Source of the DNA: CAVTWS01 sp963732655
Lineage (GTDB): Bacteria; Actinomycetota; Acidimicrobiia; Acidimicrobiales; SHLQ01
Length of the DNA stretch: 64,000 nt
Assembly (NCBI GenBank): GCA_963732655.1
Contig: CAVTAI010000003.1
Location: 1-64,000, forward strand
Direction of reading: 5' to 3'
In this document: piece after piece, positions 53,057 through 61,837 of the stretch
How the letters are laid out: each line of letters begins with the position of its first letter
Position numbering within the stretch: the stretch's first letter is position 1
Program-made: the position numbers and the translations under genes
Notes under the pieces: generated by a model
Told to the model about the DNA's origin: nothing
Databases searched by the model: none
The model's input: the letters and a program-made list of their open reading frames with translations, nothing else

Positions 53057-54028
53057 ATGAGAACCGGCATCTACTTCGACATGCGTAACCCCGCTCCCTG
53101 GGCTCGGCCCTGGGACCGCTTCTACGCCGACACCCTGAGCCTCATCGAACGGGCCGAGGCCTGGGGCATCGATTCGGTGTGGTTCAGCGAGCACCACTTG
53201 TTCGAGGACGGCTACCTGCCGCAGCCCCTCACCATGGCCGCGGCGGCCGCCGCCCGCACCACGAGAGTCCGGCTCGGCACAGCCATCCTCGTCGCCCCGT
53301 TCCGGCGGGCGATCCAGATCGCCGAGGAGGCCGCGGTCGTCGACCTCATCTCCGGCGGACGCCTGGATCTCGGCCTCGGTGCCGGGTACGTGAACTGGGA
53401 GTTCGAGCTGTTCGGTGCCGACGCCTCCCACCGCTACGGAACGACCGATCAGATCGTGCTCGAACTGCGGGACATGCTCGGACCGCAAGGTTCGGTGACC
53501 CCGCCGCCCGTCCAGCGGCCCATCCCGATCTGGATGGGATATCAGGGCCCTCAGGGCGCAGGGCGAGTGGGTCGGCTCGGCGCCGGCCTGTTGACCGTCA
53601 ACCGTGAGTTGCTGGAGCCGTATCGTCAGGGGCTCGAAGCGGGCGGCCACGATCCGGCCACGGCTCGTATGGCCGGACTGGTGAACCTCGTCGTCGCCGA
53701 CGATCCCGACGAAGCGTTCGAGCAGATCCTCCCGCACCTGGCGTTCCAGCTGAACACGTACCGCAGGGGCGCGGCGGACGGCAGCGGGCGCACCCCGAGC
53801 GAGGTCACCGTCGAGAAACTCCGCCAGAGCCACCGCGACCACACCAACGTGCTCCAGCCGGTCAACGTGCTCGCCCCGGACGATGCCATCACGTTCCTCC
53901 GAGAGCACACCGCCGGGCTGCCGGTGCACGAGGTCTACTGCTGGGCGAGCATCGCCGGGATGCCCGACGAGCTGGTGCATCGCCACGTCGAGCTGCTGGC
54001 CACGGTCGTGCGGCCGGCCCTGGCCTGA
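53057..54028 (+). CDS. LLM class flavin-dependent oxidoreductase
   Basis: Luciferase-like TIM-barrel enzyme of 323 residues: IYFDMRNP at the start, WGIDSVWFSEHHLFEDGYLPQP with the family HH, RLGTAILVAPFRRAIQIAEEAAVVDLISGGRLDLGLGAGY forming the flavin or F420 site, and IPIWMGYQGPQGAGRVGRLGAG. It is divergent from tetR with 69 bp between starts, and ends 1 bp before the convergent decarboxylase gene. The substrate is unknown. Confidence 0.92.
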   Translation: MRTGIYFDMRNPAPWARPWDRFYADTLSLIERAEAWGIDSVWFSEHHLFEDGYLPQPLTMAAAAAARTTRVRLGTAILVAPFRRAIQIAEEAAVVDLISGGRLDLGLGAGYVNWEFELFGADASHRYGTTDQIVLELRDMLGPQGSVTPPPVQRPIPIWMGYQGPQGAGRVGRLGAGLLTVNRELLEPYRQGLEAGGHDPATARMAGLVNLVVADDPDEAFEQILPHLAFQLNTYRRGAADGSGRTPSEVTVEKLRQSHRDHTNVLQPVNVLAPDDAITFLREHTAGLPVHEVYCWASIAGMPDELVHRHVELLATVVRPALA

Positions 54029-54029
54029 A

Positions 54030-55445
54030 TCAGAGGGCGGCGACGATGAGCTCCCACAGCTGTTCGACGTGGCGAGCCTGGGTCGTGCTGGAGCCGATCG
54101 ACACCCGGATGAACCGGGTCTCGCCGACCGTCGACGGAGTGACGTACACCTGACCCGAGTTGTTGAGCTCGCGGGCCAGGGTGTCGGTGCGCTCGTTGCC
54201 GCCGCGGTGACGGAACGACACCAGGGCGAAGGGCGTGGGCGCGACCAGGACGAGGTCGGGCTCGGCGTCGATCCGGGTGGTGAGCTCCTGGGCCCACGCC
54301 ACGTGCTGGCGGATGTAGGCCCGGAGCCCGTCGGCGCCGTAGGAACGCAGCACGAACCACAGCTTGAGAGCTCGGAAGCGCCGCCCGAGCGGCACGTGCC
54401 AGTCCCGGTAGTCGATCACCTGGCCGGTCTCGCTGGTTGTGTCGCGCAGGTACGGCGGCAAGATGCCGAGCGTCTGGATCAGGGGCCGGCGGTCGGCCAC
54501 CCAGAAGACGGAGCAGTCGAAGTTGGTGAGCAACCACTTGTGGGGGTTGAAGGTGTAGCTGTCGGCGAGCTCGAGCCCGTCCTGGTGGTGGCGGAACTCG
54601 GGGCAGATCATCGCCGAGCCCGCATACGCGGCGTCGACGTGGTGCCACATGTCCTCGCGGCGGGCGATCGTCCCGATGGCCCGGAGCGGGTCGATGGCGG
54701 TCGTGCCGGTGGTCCCGATCGCCGTGCCCACGAACGCCGGGACGAGCCCGGCGGCGCGGTCGGCCGTGACCGCGTCGGCGAGCGCCTGCGGCCGAAGCGC
54801 AAAGGATGCGTCGGTGTCGATCTGGTGCAGGTTCCGATAGCCGGCGACGCGGGCGCCCTTCTCGATAGAAGAGTGGGCCTGCTGCGACGAGTAGGCCACG
54901 AGTCGGTCCAGAGGTGTGTCCGGATACCGACGCATCGCCTCCTCTCGGGCGACCACCAGGGCGGTGTGGGTGGAATCGGAGGCACTCGACTGGAGGACAC
55001 CTCCCCCCGGACCAGAGTCGTTGCGCCACGAGGTGGGGACACCACACAGCTCGACCAGCCAGTCGAGGACGGTCGACTCGATCTCGGTGCAGGCCGGGCT
55101 GGTGGACCACAACATGCCCTGCACCCCGAGCCCGGCGGCGGCCATCTCGCCGAGGATGGAGGCCGGCGAGGAGTTGGCCGGGAAGTAGGCGAACCATCCG
55201 GGATGCTGCCAGTGAGTGATCCCATCCATGACGACTCGGTCGAGGTCGCCCAGGATGTCCTCGAAGGACTCGCCTCGTTCGGGCGCAGTCGGCGGTATCC
55301 GGGCCCGGATCTCCCCCGGTGCCACGGTCGACAGGACGGGCCGGTCGCCGACGCCGGCCAGGTAGTCGGCGATCCAATCGACGAGCGCGTGGCCGTGACG
55401 ACGGAAGTCGTCCGGACTCAGATGGGGTATCGCGTCGTCGTCCAC
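54030..55445 (-). CDS. Pyridoxal-phosphate-dependent amino acid decarboxylase (aromatic type)
   Basis: Group II decarboxylase of 471 residues. The PLP Lys is in TFNPHKWLL, the PLP-stacking and Asp region is MWHHVDAAYAGS, and the N-terminal substrate loop is FAYFPANSSPASILGEM, as in aromatic-L-amino-acid decarboxylases. GTG 55445 (VDDDAIPHLS) is chosen: it follows the SDR stop by four bases, and the longer frame is not family-like. It is probably co-transcribed with that SDR gene. Whether the substrate is Trp, Tyr, Dopa or another amino acid cannot be told. Confidence 0.93.
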   Translation of the reverse strand: MDDDAIPHLSPDDFRRHGHALVDWIADYLAGVGDRPVLSTVAPGEIRARIPPTAPERGESFEDILGDLDRVVMDGITHWQHPGWFAYFPANSSPASILGEMAAAGLGVQGMLWSTSPACTEIESTVLDWLVELCGVPTSWRNDSGPGGGVLQSSASDSTHTALVVAREEAMRRYPDTPLDRLVAYSSQQAHSSIEKGARVAGYRNLHQIDTDASFALRPQALADAVTADRAAGLVPAFVGTAIGTTGTTAIDPLRAIGTIARREDMWHHVDAAYAGSAMICPEFRHHQDGLELADSYTFNPHKWLLTNFDCSVFWVADRRPLIQTLGILPPYLRDTTSETGQVIDYRDWHVPLGRRFRALKLWFVLRSYGADGLRAYIRQHVAWAQELTTRIDAEPDLVLVAPTPFALVSFRHRGGNERTDTLARELNNSGQVYVTPSTVGETRFIRVSIGSSTTQARHVEQLWELIVAAL

Positions 55446-55449
55446 GTCG

Positions 55450-56361
55450 TCAGCTCCCGAGGAGGTGCACCGCCTCCGCATCGATCTCGTCGAGGGTCCA
55501 CGGAGGATTGGTGGCGTGATGCCCACGGTAGATGGCGGCGGAATCGGACATGTGGGTCCACCGGCTGATCCGGCCTCCGCTGGCGCCGAACACCTCTGCG
55601 GTGACCCCGTCGGCGGCCGCGGAGCAGAGCCACGCCACGATGGGGGCGACGTGGGACGGGGGCGGTGTATCGAGGTACCGCTGCCAGTCACCCTCGGTCA
55701 GCAATCCCGACTTCCACCCTTCCTCGAAATGGGGGCGGGCGACCGCGTGCAGGCGGGTGTTGGCCCCCGGGGCGAGGCAATTGGCGGTGACGCCAGTGCC
55801 GGCGAACTCATGGGCGATCGCCTTGGTGAGGGACACGACCCCGCCGAACGCCGCCGCGCCCGCAGGGAGGCCGTAGTTGCCACGAGACACATCGGAGGTG
55901 GTGGTCACAAGTCGCCCCCACCCTCGTTCCGCCATCGCCGGAAGCGCCGCCTGGGCCAGCCACAGCTTCTGCGACAGCACGAGGTCGAGCAGGCGATGCC
56001 AGGTGTCGGGTTCGATGGCCAACGAACCGTCGAAGATGGCGCCCGCGCACCCCACGACGATGTCGAGCTGACCGAACGTCTCGACGGCCTGATCGACCGC
56101 ACTGCGGCACCCGTCCGCGGTGGCCACCGAGTCGTGGTTGGCCGCCGCCCGACCCCCGGCGTCGGTGATGGTCGACGCCGTGACCGAGGCCGCGCGGGCA
56201 TCCGCCCCGGTCGCGAACTCGTCGGTGCCCAGGTCGTTGACCACGACCGCCGCACCCTCCGCAGCCAGGGCCAGAGCGCACGCCTGGCCGATCCCGTTCC
56301 CGGCGCCGGTCACCAGCGCCACCCGGCCGTCGAGCCGCGGCGTGCCGTCCAGTCGTCCCAT
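55450..56361 (-). CDS. SDR family protein lacking the catalytic Tyr-Lys pair
   Basis: Rossmann-fold SDR of 303 residues. The cofactor motif TGAGNGIGQA and NDLG resemble the bacterial relatives of multifunctional beta-oxidation SDRs. The catalytic Ser is in TTTSDVSRG. Where the relatives have NYSAAK, this protein has PAGAAAF, so the active-site Tyr is Gly and the Lys is Phe. It therefore may not be an ordinary dehydrogenase. The start is ATG 56361. It precedes the decarboxylase on the same strand. No frameshift is needed; the change looks real. Confidence 0.88.
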   Translation of the reverse strand: MGRLDGTPRLDGRVALVTGAGNGIGQACALALAAEGAAVVVNDLGTDEFATGADARAASVTASTITDAGGRAAANHDSVATADGCRSAVDQAVETFGQLDIVVGCAGAIFDGSLAIEPDTWHRLLDLVLSQKLWLAQAALPAMAERGWGRLVTTTSDVSRGNYGLPAGAAAFGGVVSLTKAIAHEFAGTGVTANCLAPGANTRLHAVARPHFEEGWKSGLLTEGDWQRYLDTPPPSHVAPIVAWLCSAAADGVTAEVFGASGGRISRWTHMSDSAAIYRGHHATNPPWTLDEIDAEAVHLLGS

Positions 56362-56433
56362 GCCGTGACCCTAGTTGCTCAACCGAACCCGCCGCCCCCT
56401 GCCCCTCCGCCCGGTCCTGGGTTCGTTCTGGTT

Positions 56434-56485
56434 CGTTCTGGCAGGGAGATCGCACGCTGGAGCGTGCGATCTCCCTGCCAGAACG
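56434..56485. repeat. Near-perfect 52-bp palindrome (25-bp arms), copy 2 of dispersed element
   Basis: Arms 56434-56458 and 56461-56485 are perfectly complementary with a 2-base loop. The outer part, CGTTCTGGCAGGGAGAT, is identical to the arms at 23166-23219; the inner part differs. A 10-bp direct duplication (GTTCGTTCTG) borders its left side. It sits between two divergent genes, so a terminator role is unlikely. Confidence 0.75.
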
Positions 56486-56563
56486 GATCGGAGGGGGCGG
56501 TGGGAAGCGAGGCGGGGGAGGGCTTCGGCGGGGCGTTTTCACGGTGATTCGGGAACGGGGTTG

Positions 56564-56604
56564 CGGGATTCCCGATAAATCCGATAAAACAGATCAGGTA
56601 TCTG
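56564..56604. promoter_or_regulatory. Inverted repeats in the cysH promoter region
   Basis: This region contains CGGGATTCCCG (56564-56574), a double CCGATAAA, and CAGAT-CAGGT-ATCTG (56590-56604), ending 26 bp before the cysH ATG. They are candidate sites for a sulfur-responsive regulator; which one is not known. No good ribosome-binding site precedes the ATG. Confidence 0.4.
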
Positions 56605-56630
56605 GCGATTGACCCGATGCGAACCTCATC

Positions 56631-57341
56631 ATGACCCTCACCGACCTTCCCCCCACCGCCGCTCCGGTCGAGATCCGCAGCGCCGGCCCTCGCATCCGTC
56701 TGGATGTCGACAGTCTGGCGCGCCGGTTGGAGACCTGGTCCGCCGAGTCCATCGTGGAGTGGGCGGTGGCGACCTTCGGAACCCGGTTGTGTGTGACGGC
56801 GTCGATGGCCGACACCGTCCTGGTTCACCTGGCGTCGCGGGTCGATCCCGACATCGAGGTCGTCTTCCTCGACACCGGCTTCCACTTCTCCGAGACCCTC
56901 CAGACCGTCCGGCAGGCTCAGAGCCGGTATCGCCTCAACCTCCGGGTCGAGCGGCCCGAACCCACGGCCCCGGATCTCTTCGAGGTCGGGACGGAGGGAT
57001 GCTGCGCCGCTCGCAAGATCGCCCTGCTCGATCGCGCCCTCCAGAACCACGACGCCTGGATGTCGGGTTTGCGGCGAGCTGACAGCGAGAGTCGTGCGGG
57101 CACACCGGTCGTCGCCGTCGACAAACGAGGTCTGCTCAAGATCAGCCCGCTCGCCACCTGGACCGACTTCGACGTCCAGAGCTACATCGCCGCCAACGAT
57201 GTCGTCGTCAACCCTCTGATCGCCGATGGATACCCGTCGATCGGTTGCTGGCCCTGCACCGAGCGAGTCGAGAGTGGCGCCGATGCCCGCTCGGGCCGTT
57301 GGGTGGGGACCGGCAAGACCGAGTGCGGTCTCCATCTCTGA
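56631..57341 (+). CDS. cysH: Assimilatory adenylyl-sulfate (APS) reductase
   Basis: Reduces activated sulfate to sulfite. The 236-residue protein has the nucleotide-binding region ADTVLVHLASRVDPDIEVVFLDTGFHF and the iron-sulfur pairs CC (TEGCCAARK) and CxxC (SIGCWPCTERV). The catalytic Cys is in the C-terminal TECGLH. The CC and CxxC cluster ligands favour APS rather than PAPS as substrate. It is the first gene of a sulfate-reduction and siroheme operon (56631-60699). No ATP sulfurylase genes are in this window. Confidence 0.95.
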   Translation: MTLTDLPPTAAPVEIRSAGPRIRLDVDSLARRLETWSAESIVEWAVATFGTRLCVTASMADTVLVHLASRVDPDIEVVFLDTGFHFSETLQTVRQAQSRYRLNLRVERPEPTAPDLFEVGTEGCCAARKIALLDRALQNHDAWMSGLRRADSESRAGTPVVAVDKRGLLKISPLATWTDFDVQSYIAANDVVVNPLIADGYPSIGCWPCTERVESGADARSGRWVGTGKTECGLHL

Positions 57342-57348
57342 GCCGGCC

Positions 57349-58092
57349 ATGACCGCTCGCACTGATGCCGCCCAGGGGTTGGCCGTCTACCCCGTCAACC
57401 TGCTTTTGACCGGCGCCCCGTGCCTCGTCGTCGGGGGTGGGCACGTCGCCGCTCGTAAGGTGTCGGGATTGCTCGATGCCGGGGCCGCCGTCACCGTCGT
57501 GGCGCCGGAGGCAGTCAGCGACATCCGTGACCATCCGCTCGTGCGCTGGCACCAGCGCGACTACCAACGCGGCGAGGTCGCCTCGTACCGGCTGGCCATC
57601 ACCGCCACCGGCGACGACGAGGTCGATGCCCAGGTGCACCGTGATGCTGCCGCCACCGGAGTCCCCGTCAACAGCGCCGATGATCCTGATCGCTGCACCT
57701 TCATCCTCCCGGCCGTGGTGAGCCGAGGCGACGTGCAGCTCACCGTTTCCACCGGTGGCCGCAGCCCGGCGTTCGCTTCATGGCTTCGGCGGGAGGTCGA
57801 GCAGTGGCTCGACGATGGCCCGCTCCCCACGTTCGATCTGCTGTCGGAGGTTCGAGCCCAGATGAAAGCCGCCGGGCTGGCGACGGAACGCCCCGGTTGG
57901 CACGAAGCGCTCGATGATGGCCTCCCGGTGCTCATGGCCCGCGGCAACGTCACGGCCGCCCGTGCCCTGCTCCTCCGTCACCTCGGGTTGGCCGAGGCCG
58001 ACCTCGTGTCGGCCGACCCGGCTGGTACCGAGGCCGACCTCGTGTCGGCCGACCCGGTGGGTACCGAGGCCGACCTCGGGGTGGCGCCGTGA
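57349..58092 (+). CDS. Precorrin-2 dehydrogenase / sirohydrochlorin ferrochelatase (CysG N-terminal-like)
   Basis: NAD-dependent enzyme that converts precorrin-2 towards siroheme, the cofactor of the sulfite reductase downstream. The 247-residue protein starts with the Rossmann motif LVVGGGHVAARKVSGLLDAGA and has NSADDPDRCTFILPAVVSRGDVQLTVSTGGRSPAFA. The last 30 residues are a repeat tail (EADLVSADP(A/V)GT twice and a third partial), absent from usual family members. ATG 57349 is 7 bp after the cysH stop. Its end overlaps cobA by GTGA. Confidence 0.9.
   Translation: MTARTDAAQGLAVYPVNLLLTGAPCLVVGGGHVAARKVSGLLDAGAAVTVVAPEAVSDIRDHPLVRWHQRDYQRGEVASYRLAITATGDDEVDAQVHRDAAATGVPVNSADDPDRCTFILPAVVSRGDVQLTVSTGGRSPAFASWLRREVEQWLDDGPLPTFDLLSEVRAQMKAAGLATERPGWHEALDDGLPVLMARGNVTAARALLLRHLGLAEADLVSADPAGTEADLVSADPVGTEADLGVAP
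57994..58083. repeat. 36-bp tandem repeat at the 3' end of the precorrin-2 dehydrogenase gene
   Basis: A 36-bp unit starting GAGGCCGACCTCGTGTCGG occurs at 57994 and 58030 and partly at 58066. It encodes the 12-residue EADLVSADPxGT. The stop and the overlapping cobA start follow at once, so the repeat also moves the junction of the two genes in frame. Confidence 0.85.
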
Positions 58093-58841
58093 CCGTTCAC
58101 CTGGTCGGCGCCGGCCCGGGCGACCCCGGGCTGCTCACCCTCCGCGGCGCTGATCTCATCCGCCGCGCCGATGTCATCGTCCACGATCGCCTGGTCGGGG
58201 CGGAGATCTTGTCGATGGCCCCACCGTGGGCCGAGCTCATCGATGTCGGCAAGGTTCCCGGGCGGCACCGGGTCACGCAGTCCGACATCAACGAGATCCT
58301 CGTGGACCGTGGCCATCGGTACGAGTGCGTCGTTCGCCTCAAGGGTGGCGATCCGTTCGTCTTCGGCCGAGGGGCCGAGGAGATCGACACCCTCCACGCC
58401 GAGGGCATTCAGACCGAGCTCGTCCCGGGCGTCTCCTCCGCGGTGGCGGCGCCCGCGGCCGCCGGAATCCCCGTCACCTCCCGGACGGAGTCCAGTGGGT
58501 TCACCGTGGTGACCGCCCACCAGGACCCGACCCGGGATCGCTCGCTCGATTGGGACGCGCTGGCTCGTCTCGGGACGACCCTCGTGATCCTCATGGGAGC
58601 AGCTCGGTGTCGCCGGATCGCCGACCGCCTCCTCGAGGCCGGCATGGACCCCGACACACCCGCCGCGGTCGTCACCGACGCCACCGGGCCGGACCAACGC
58701 GAGTGGCGTGGCCCGCTTCGCGAGCTCGGGCTCGTGCCCGTCCCGAACCCCTCGGTCATCGTGGTCGGCGCCGTCGCCGCGCTCGATCTCCGCTCTGTCG
58801 CCCCGGTGCTGTCCGGCTCCACTCGGCCGGAAGTCGCCTGA
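58089..58841 (+). CDS. cobA: Uroporphyrinogen-III C-methyltransferase
   Basis: SAM-dependent enzyme that makes precorrin-2 for siroheme. The 250-residue protein has the family start VHLVGAGPGDPGLLTLRG, VVRLKGGDPFVFGRGAEE, and PGVSSAVAAPAAAGIPVTSR. The start GTG 58089 overlaps the previous gene by four bases. With the dehydrogenase upstream it makes siroheme as two proteins, while enterobacteria use one CysG. Confidence 0.95.
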   Translation: MTVHLVGAGPGDPGLLTLRGADLIRRADVIVHDRLVGAEILSMAPPWAELIDVGKVPGRHRVTQSDINEILVDRGHRYECVVRLKGGDPFVFGRGAEEIDTLHAEGIQTELVPGVSSAVAAPAAAGIPVTSRTESSGFTVVTAHQDPTRDRSLDWDALARLGTTLVILMGAARCRRIADRLLEAGMDPDTPAAVVTDATGPDQREWRGPLRELGLVPVPNPSVIVVGAVAALDLRSVAPVLSGSTRPEVA

Positions 58842-58866
58842 AATATCCCCGGCCGAGGAGGCCCCG

Positions 58867-60699
58867 ATGAACCCAGCGCTCGACACCATCCTGCTCGAGG
58901 TGCGCACCACCACCCCGGCGCTCGATCGCCTCAGCCCACCCCCTGTCCTCGATCCGGAGATCGCCGGCGACATCGACCGGCTCGAGCGCGCCATCAGCGA
59001 GTACCTGGCCGGCGACCTCGACGACGACGTCTTCCGGGTCATCCGGCTGGCCAGCGGCGTCTACGGCCAGCGCCAGGGCGGTCACAACCAGATGATCCGG
59101 GTGAAGCTGCCGTACGGCACGGTGCAGCCCGAGCAGATGGAGATGTTGGGGTACGTCGCCGACTCCTTCTCGCGTGGATGGAGCCACATCACCACCCGGC
59201 AGAACGTCCAGATGCACTTCATCCAGCTCGAGATGCTGCCCACGGCGCTTCGGTGGTTGGGTTCGGTCGGCCTCACCACCCGCGAGGCGTGCGGCGACAC
59301 CGTGCGCAACATCGAAGGGTGCCACCTGGCCGGCGCCTGCCCGCACGAGAAGCTCGACATCAGCCCGTGGGCCGAAGCGGCGTTCCGGCACTTCGTCCGC
59401 AACCCGCTCGGTCAGCGGTTGCCGCGCAAGTTCAAGATGAACTTCTCCGGGTGCTCGACGGACTGCGGCCAGGCCATGTTCAACGACGTCGGTGTCGTGG
59501 CCACGACCCGCACGCTCGACGACGGCACGGTCGAGTCGGGCTTCAAGGTGTACATCGCCGGTGGTCTGGGCGCGAACCCGCATCCGGCGTTGGCGCTGGA
59601 AGACTTCACTCACCGCGAGGACCTCCTCCCCACGCTGGAGGCCTGCCTGCGGGTGTTCGATCAGGCCGGCAACCGGGACAACAAGCTGCGGGCCCGGATG
59701 AAGTGGCTGGTCGACAGCATCGGGTTCGAGGAGCTGCAGCGCCGCATCTTCGCCTCCCGGCGCCTGCTCCGGGCGTCGTCGTCGTGGCCCGGCGGCATCC
59801 CGACCGAGGTCGAGCTGCTCGGTGACAGCCCGGCCGGTCGAGCGGCGGCCGGTGAGGTGACGGCGATGGGCCACGGCACCCCGGTCTTCGTCGGGCGCGG
59901 TACCCCGTACGAGCGGTGGATGGCCGCCAACGTCGTGCGCGGAGCCGCCAAGGGCACGGTCTCGGCGTACGCCTGGGCCGACCTGGGGGACCTGACGTCC
60001 GACCAGCTTCGGGCTCTCGCGGCCATCCAGCGGGACCTCGGGTCGTCGGTGCGGTTCACGAACCGCCAGAACCTGGTCTTCCGGGATCTCACCGAGGAGC
60101 AGCTGCCGGTGCTGTACGGACGCCTCGAAGCCATCGGCATGGCCCGGCCGGGAGCCGAACTGGTGCGCGACGTCGTGTCGTGCCCCGGCGCCGACACGTG
60201 CAACCTGGCCGTCACCCAGAGCCGCGGCTTGGCCAAGGCCATCGGTGACCGGTTGGAGGAGGAAGGCCTGGGCGAGATCGGCGGTCTCCGCATCAACATC
60301 TCCGGCTGCATGAACTCGTGCGGCCAACACCACGTCGCCGACATCGGCTTCTTCGGCCTCGAGCGACGCGCCCACGGCCAGGCCGCGCCTGGTTATCAGA
60401 TGCTGCTCGGCGGCCATCTGGCCGAGGAACGAGTCGAGTTCGGCGACAAGGCCCTGCGCCTGCCGGCCAAGAAGGCCCCCGAGGCCGCCGTGCGGGTCGT
60501 TCGCCGCTTCGCCGAGGAGCGCTCAGCTGGTGAGTCGTTCCGTGGTTGGCTCGACCGTTCGGGTGGTGTAGCCACACTGGCGGGCACGCTGAAGGACCTC
60601 GACACGTTCGAGCCGCCGGCGGACAACCCCGGGCTCTACATCGACTACGACGAGACGGGCCCCTACATCGCCGAGACCGGGGAATCGGAATGTGCATGA
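58867..60699 (+). CDS. Ferredoxin-type nitrite/sulfite reductase (siroheme, 4Fe-4S)
   Basis: A 610-residue reductase with two ferredoxin-like half domains (GWSHITTRQNVQMHF; SSVRFTNRQNLVFRDL) and two siroheme/4Fe-4S halves. The cluster Cys motifs are CPGADTCNLAVTQS and ISGCMNSCGQHH; in the first half, GCHLAGACPHE and FSGCSTDCGQA. Given cysH and siroheme genes in the same operon, sulfite is the likely substrate. ATG 58867 has GAGGAGG nine bases upstream. It probably takes electrons from ferredoxin, as no flavoprotein subunit is adjacent. Confidence 0.94.
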   Translation: MNPALDTILLEVRTTTPALDRLSPPPVLDPEIAGDIDRLERAISEYLAGDLDDDVFRVIRLASGVYGQRQGGHNQMIRVKLPYGTVQPEQMEMLGYVADSFSRGWSHITTRQNVQMHFIQLEMLPTALRWLGSVGLTTREACGDTVRNIEGCHLAGACPHEKLDISPWAEAAFRHFVRNPLGQRLPRKFKMNFSGCSTDCGQAMFNDVGVVATTRTLDDGTVESGFKVYIAGGLGANPHPALALEDFTHREDLLPTLEACLRVFDQAGNRDNKLRARMKWLVDSIGFEELQRRIFASRRLLRASSSWPGGIPTEVELLGDSPAGRAAAGEVTAMGHGTPVFVGRGTPYERWMAANVVRGAAKGTVSAYAWADLGDLTSDQLRALAAIQRDLGSSVRFTNRQNLVFRDLTEEQLPVLYGRLEAIGMARPGAELVRDVVSCPGADTCNLAVTQSRGLAKAIGDRLEEEGLGEIGGLRINISGCMNSCGQHHVADIGFFGLERRAHGQAAPGYQMLLGGHLAEERVEFGDKALRLPAKKAPEAAVRVVRRFAEERSAGESFRGWLDRSGGVATLAGTLKDLDTFEPPADNPGLYIDYDETGPYIAETGESECA

Positions 60700-60732
60700 G
60701 ACTCGTTGCGGAACCGGAGGTTCTGGGTCGCC

Positions 60733-61817
60733 TCAGGCGCTCTCGGGGGTTCGCCACTCGCGTATCAAGATCTTGACTGCTCCTACGAGTGGGGTGGCCA
60801 CGATGGCTCCTGGTACGCCGGCCGCCGCTCCGCCGACGAGGGCGGCGATCATTGATGTCGGTGGAGTGAGATCGACGGCGCGGCCCACGATCGCCGGTTG
60901 GATCACGTGGTTCTCCAGGTTCATGTAGATCACGAACGCGACGATCGCCACGACCCCCGGGACGGCCCCTTGGGAGATGGCGAGCACGCCGAACAGCGTG
61001 CCGCCGAGCAGACCGCCCACCTGCGGGATCAGGCTCGTCAACATCGCCCACAGGGCCGCCGCCGGGGCGAGCGGCACGTCGAGCAGCAGCCCGACCGTGA
61101 GGACGTACAGGCCCATCAGCGCGGCGACGGTGAGCGATCCGCCGAAGTACCGCCCGAACGTCTCGTACACGACCCGGCCGACGTGGTTCGCGCGGGTCGA
61201 TGATCGTCGGGTACCAGGCTGCCGATCAGAGCCACGAGCCGTTCGCCGTCGAGCAGGACGGCGATGGTCACCAGAGCAACAGCCACGGCGGCTGACGCAC
61301 CGCCGACGAGGTCGTCGACCACGCCAGACACGGCATCGTCGTCGACCCGGCTGGGGAGCTCGTCGACCCACTCGACGACCTTGTCCGCCGCGTCGGCCCG
61401 TTCGAGCCGATCGCCGATGATCGGGAAGTCGTAGAAGTCGCGCACCGTCTCGGGTATGTCATCGCGGAAGCTCCGGGCCTGATCGATGGCGGTCGGCCCG
61501 AGCAGCGCCACAACGGCTGACAGCAACGACACGAGGCCGAGTCCGCAGAGACCGACGGCGACGGCGCGCCGGCAGCCGAGTCGGCCCTGGATCCGCTCGA
61601 CGAGCGGGTTCAGCGCCAAGGCCAGCACGATCCCGACTGCCACCCACGTCAACGCGCTCGACGCCTGGCGCACGAGACCGTACGCCGCGGCGCCGACGAG
61701 GAGGGCGGCAAACACCCCGACGTAGGTGCCGAGGTCGAAGCGCACGCGGGTGGCACCCACGGCCGCTCGATCGAGATCGGCGGGCTCGGCGGCGGGTGTC
61801 CGCGGTCGGGAAGGCAC
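60733..61817 (-). pseudogene. AI-2E family transporter, frameshifted
   Basis: Polytopic membrane protein of the AI-2 exporter/TqsA-like family, about 360 residues when repaired. The first piece (from GTG 61817) has FDLGTYVGVFAALLVGAAAYGLV, VGIVLALALNPLVERIQGR and a hinge region. Near 61190-61197 one base is missing. The other frame continues FGGSLTVAALMGLYVLTVGL, then SLIPQVGGLLGGTLFG and NLENHVIQPAIVGRAVDLTP, the family's C-terminal marks. The start is 20 bp from a divergent gene of the same family. The substrate is unknown. Confidence 0.87.
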
Positions 61818-61837
61818 GGTGTCCGTACCATAGGGCG

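Noticed and set aside
52988..53986. Upstream extension of the tetR reading frame
   Set aside because: It runs opposite the LLM oxidoreductase and adds non-family sequence; TetR proteins start at MARTDRKP.
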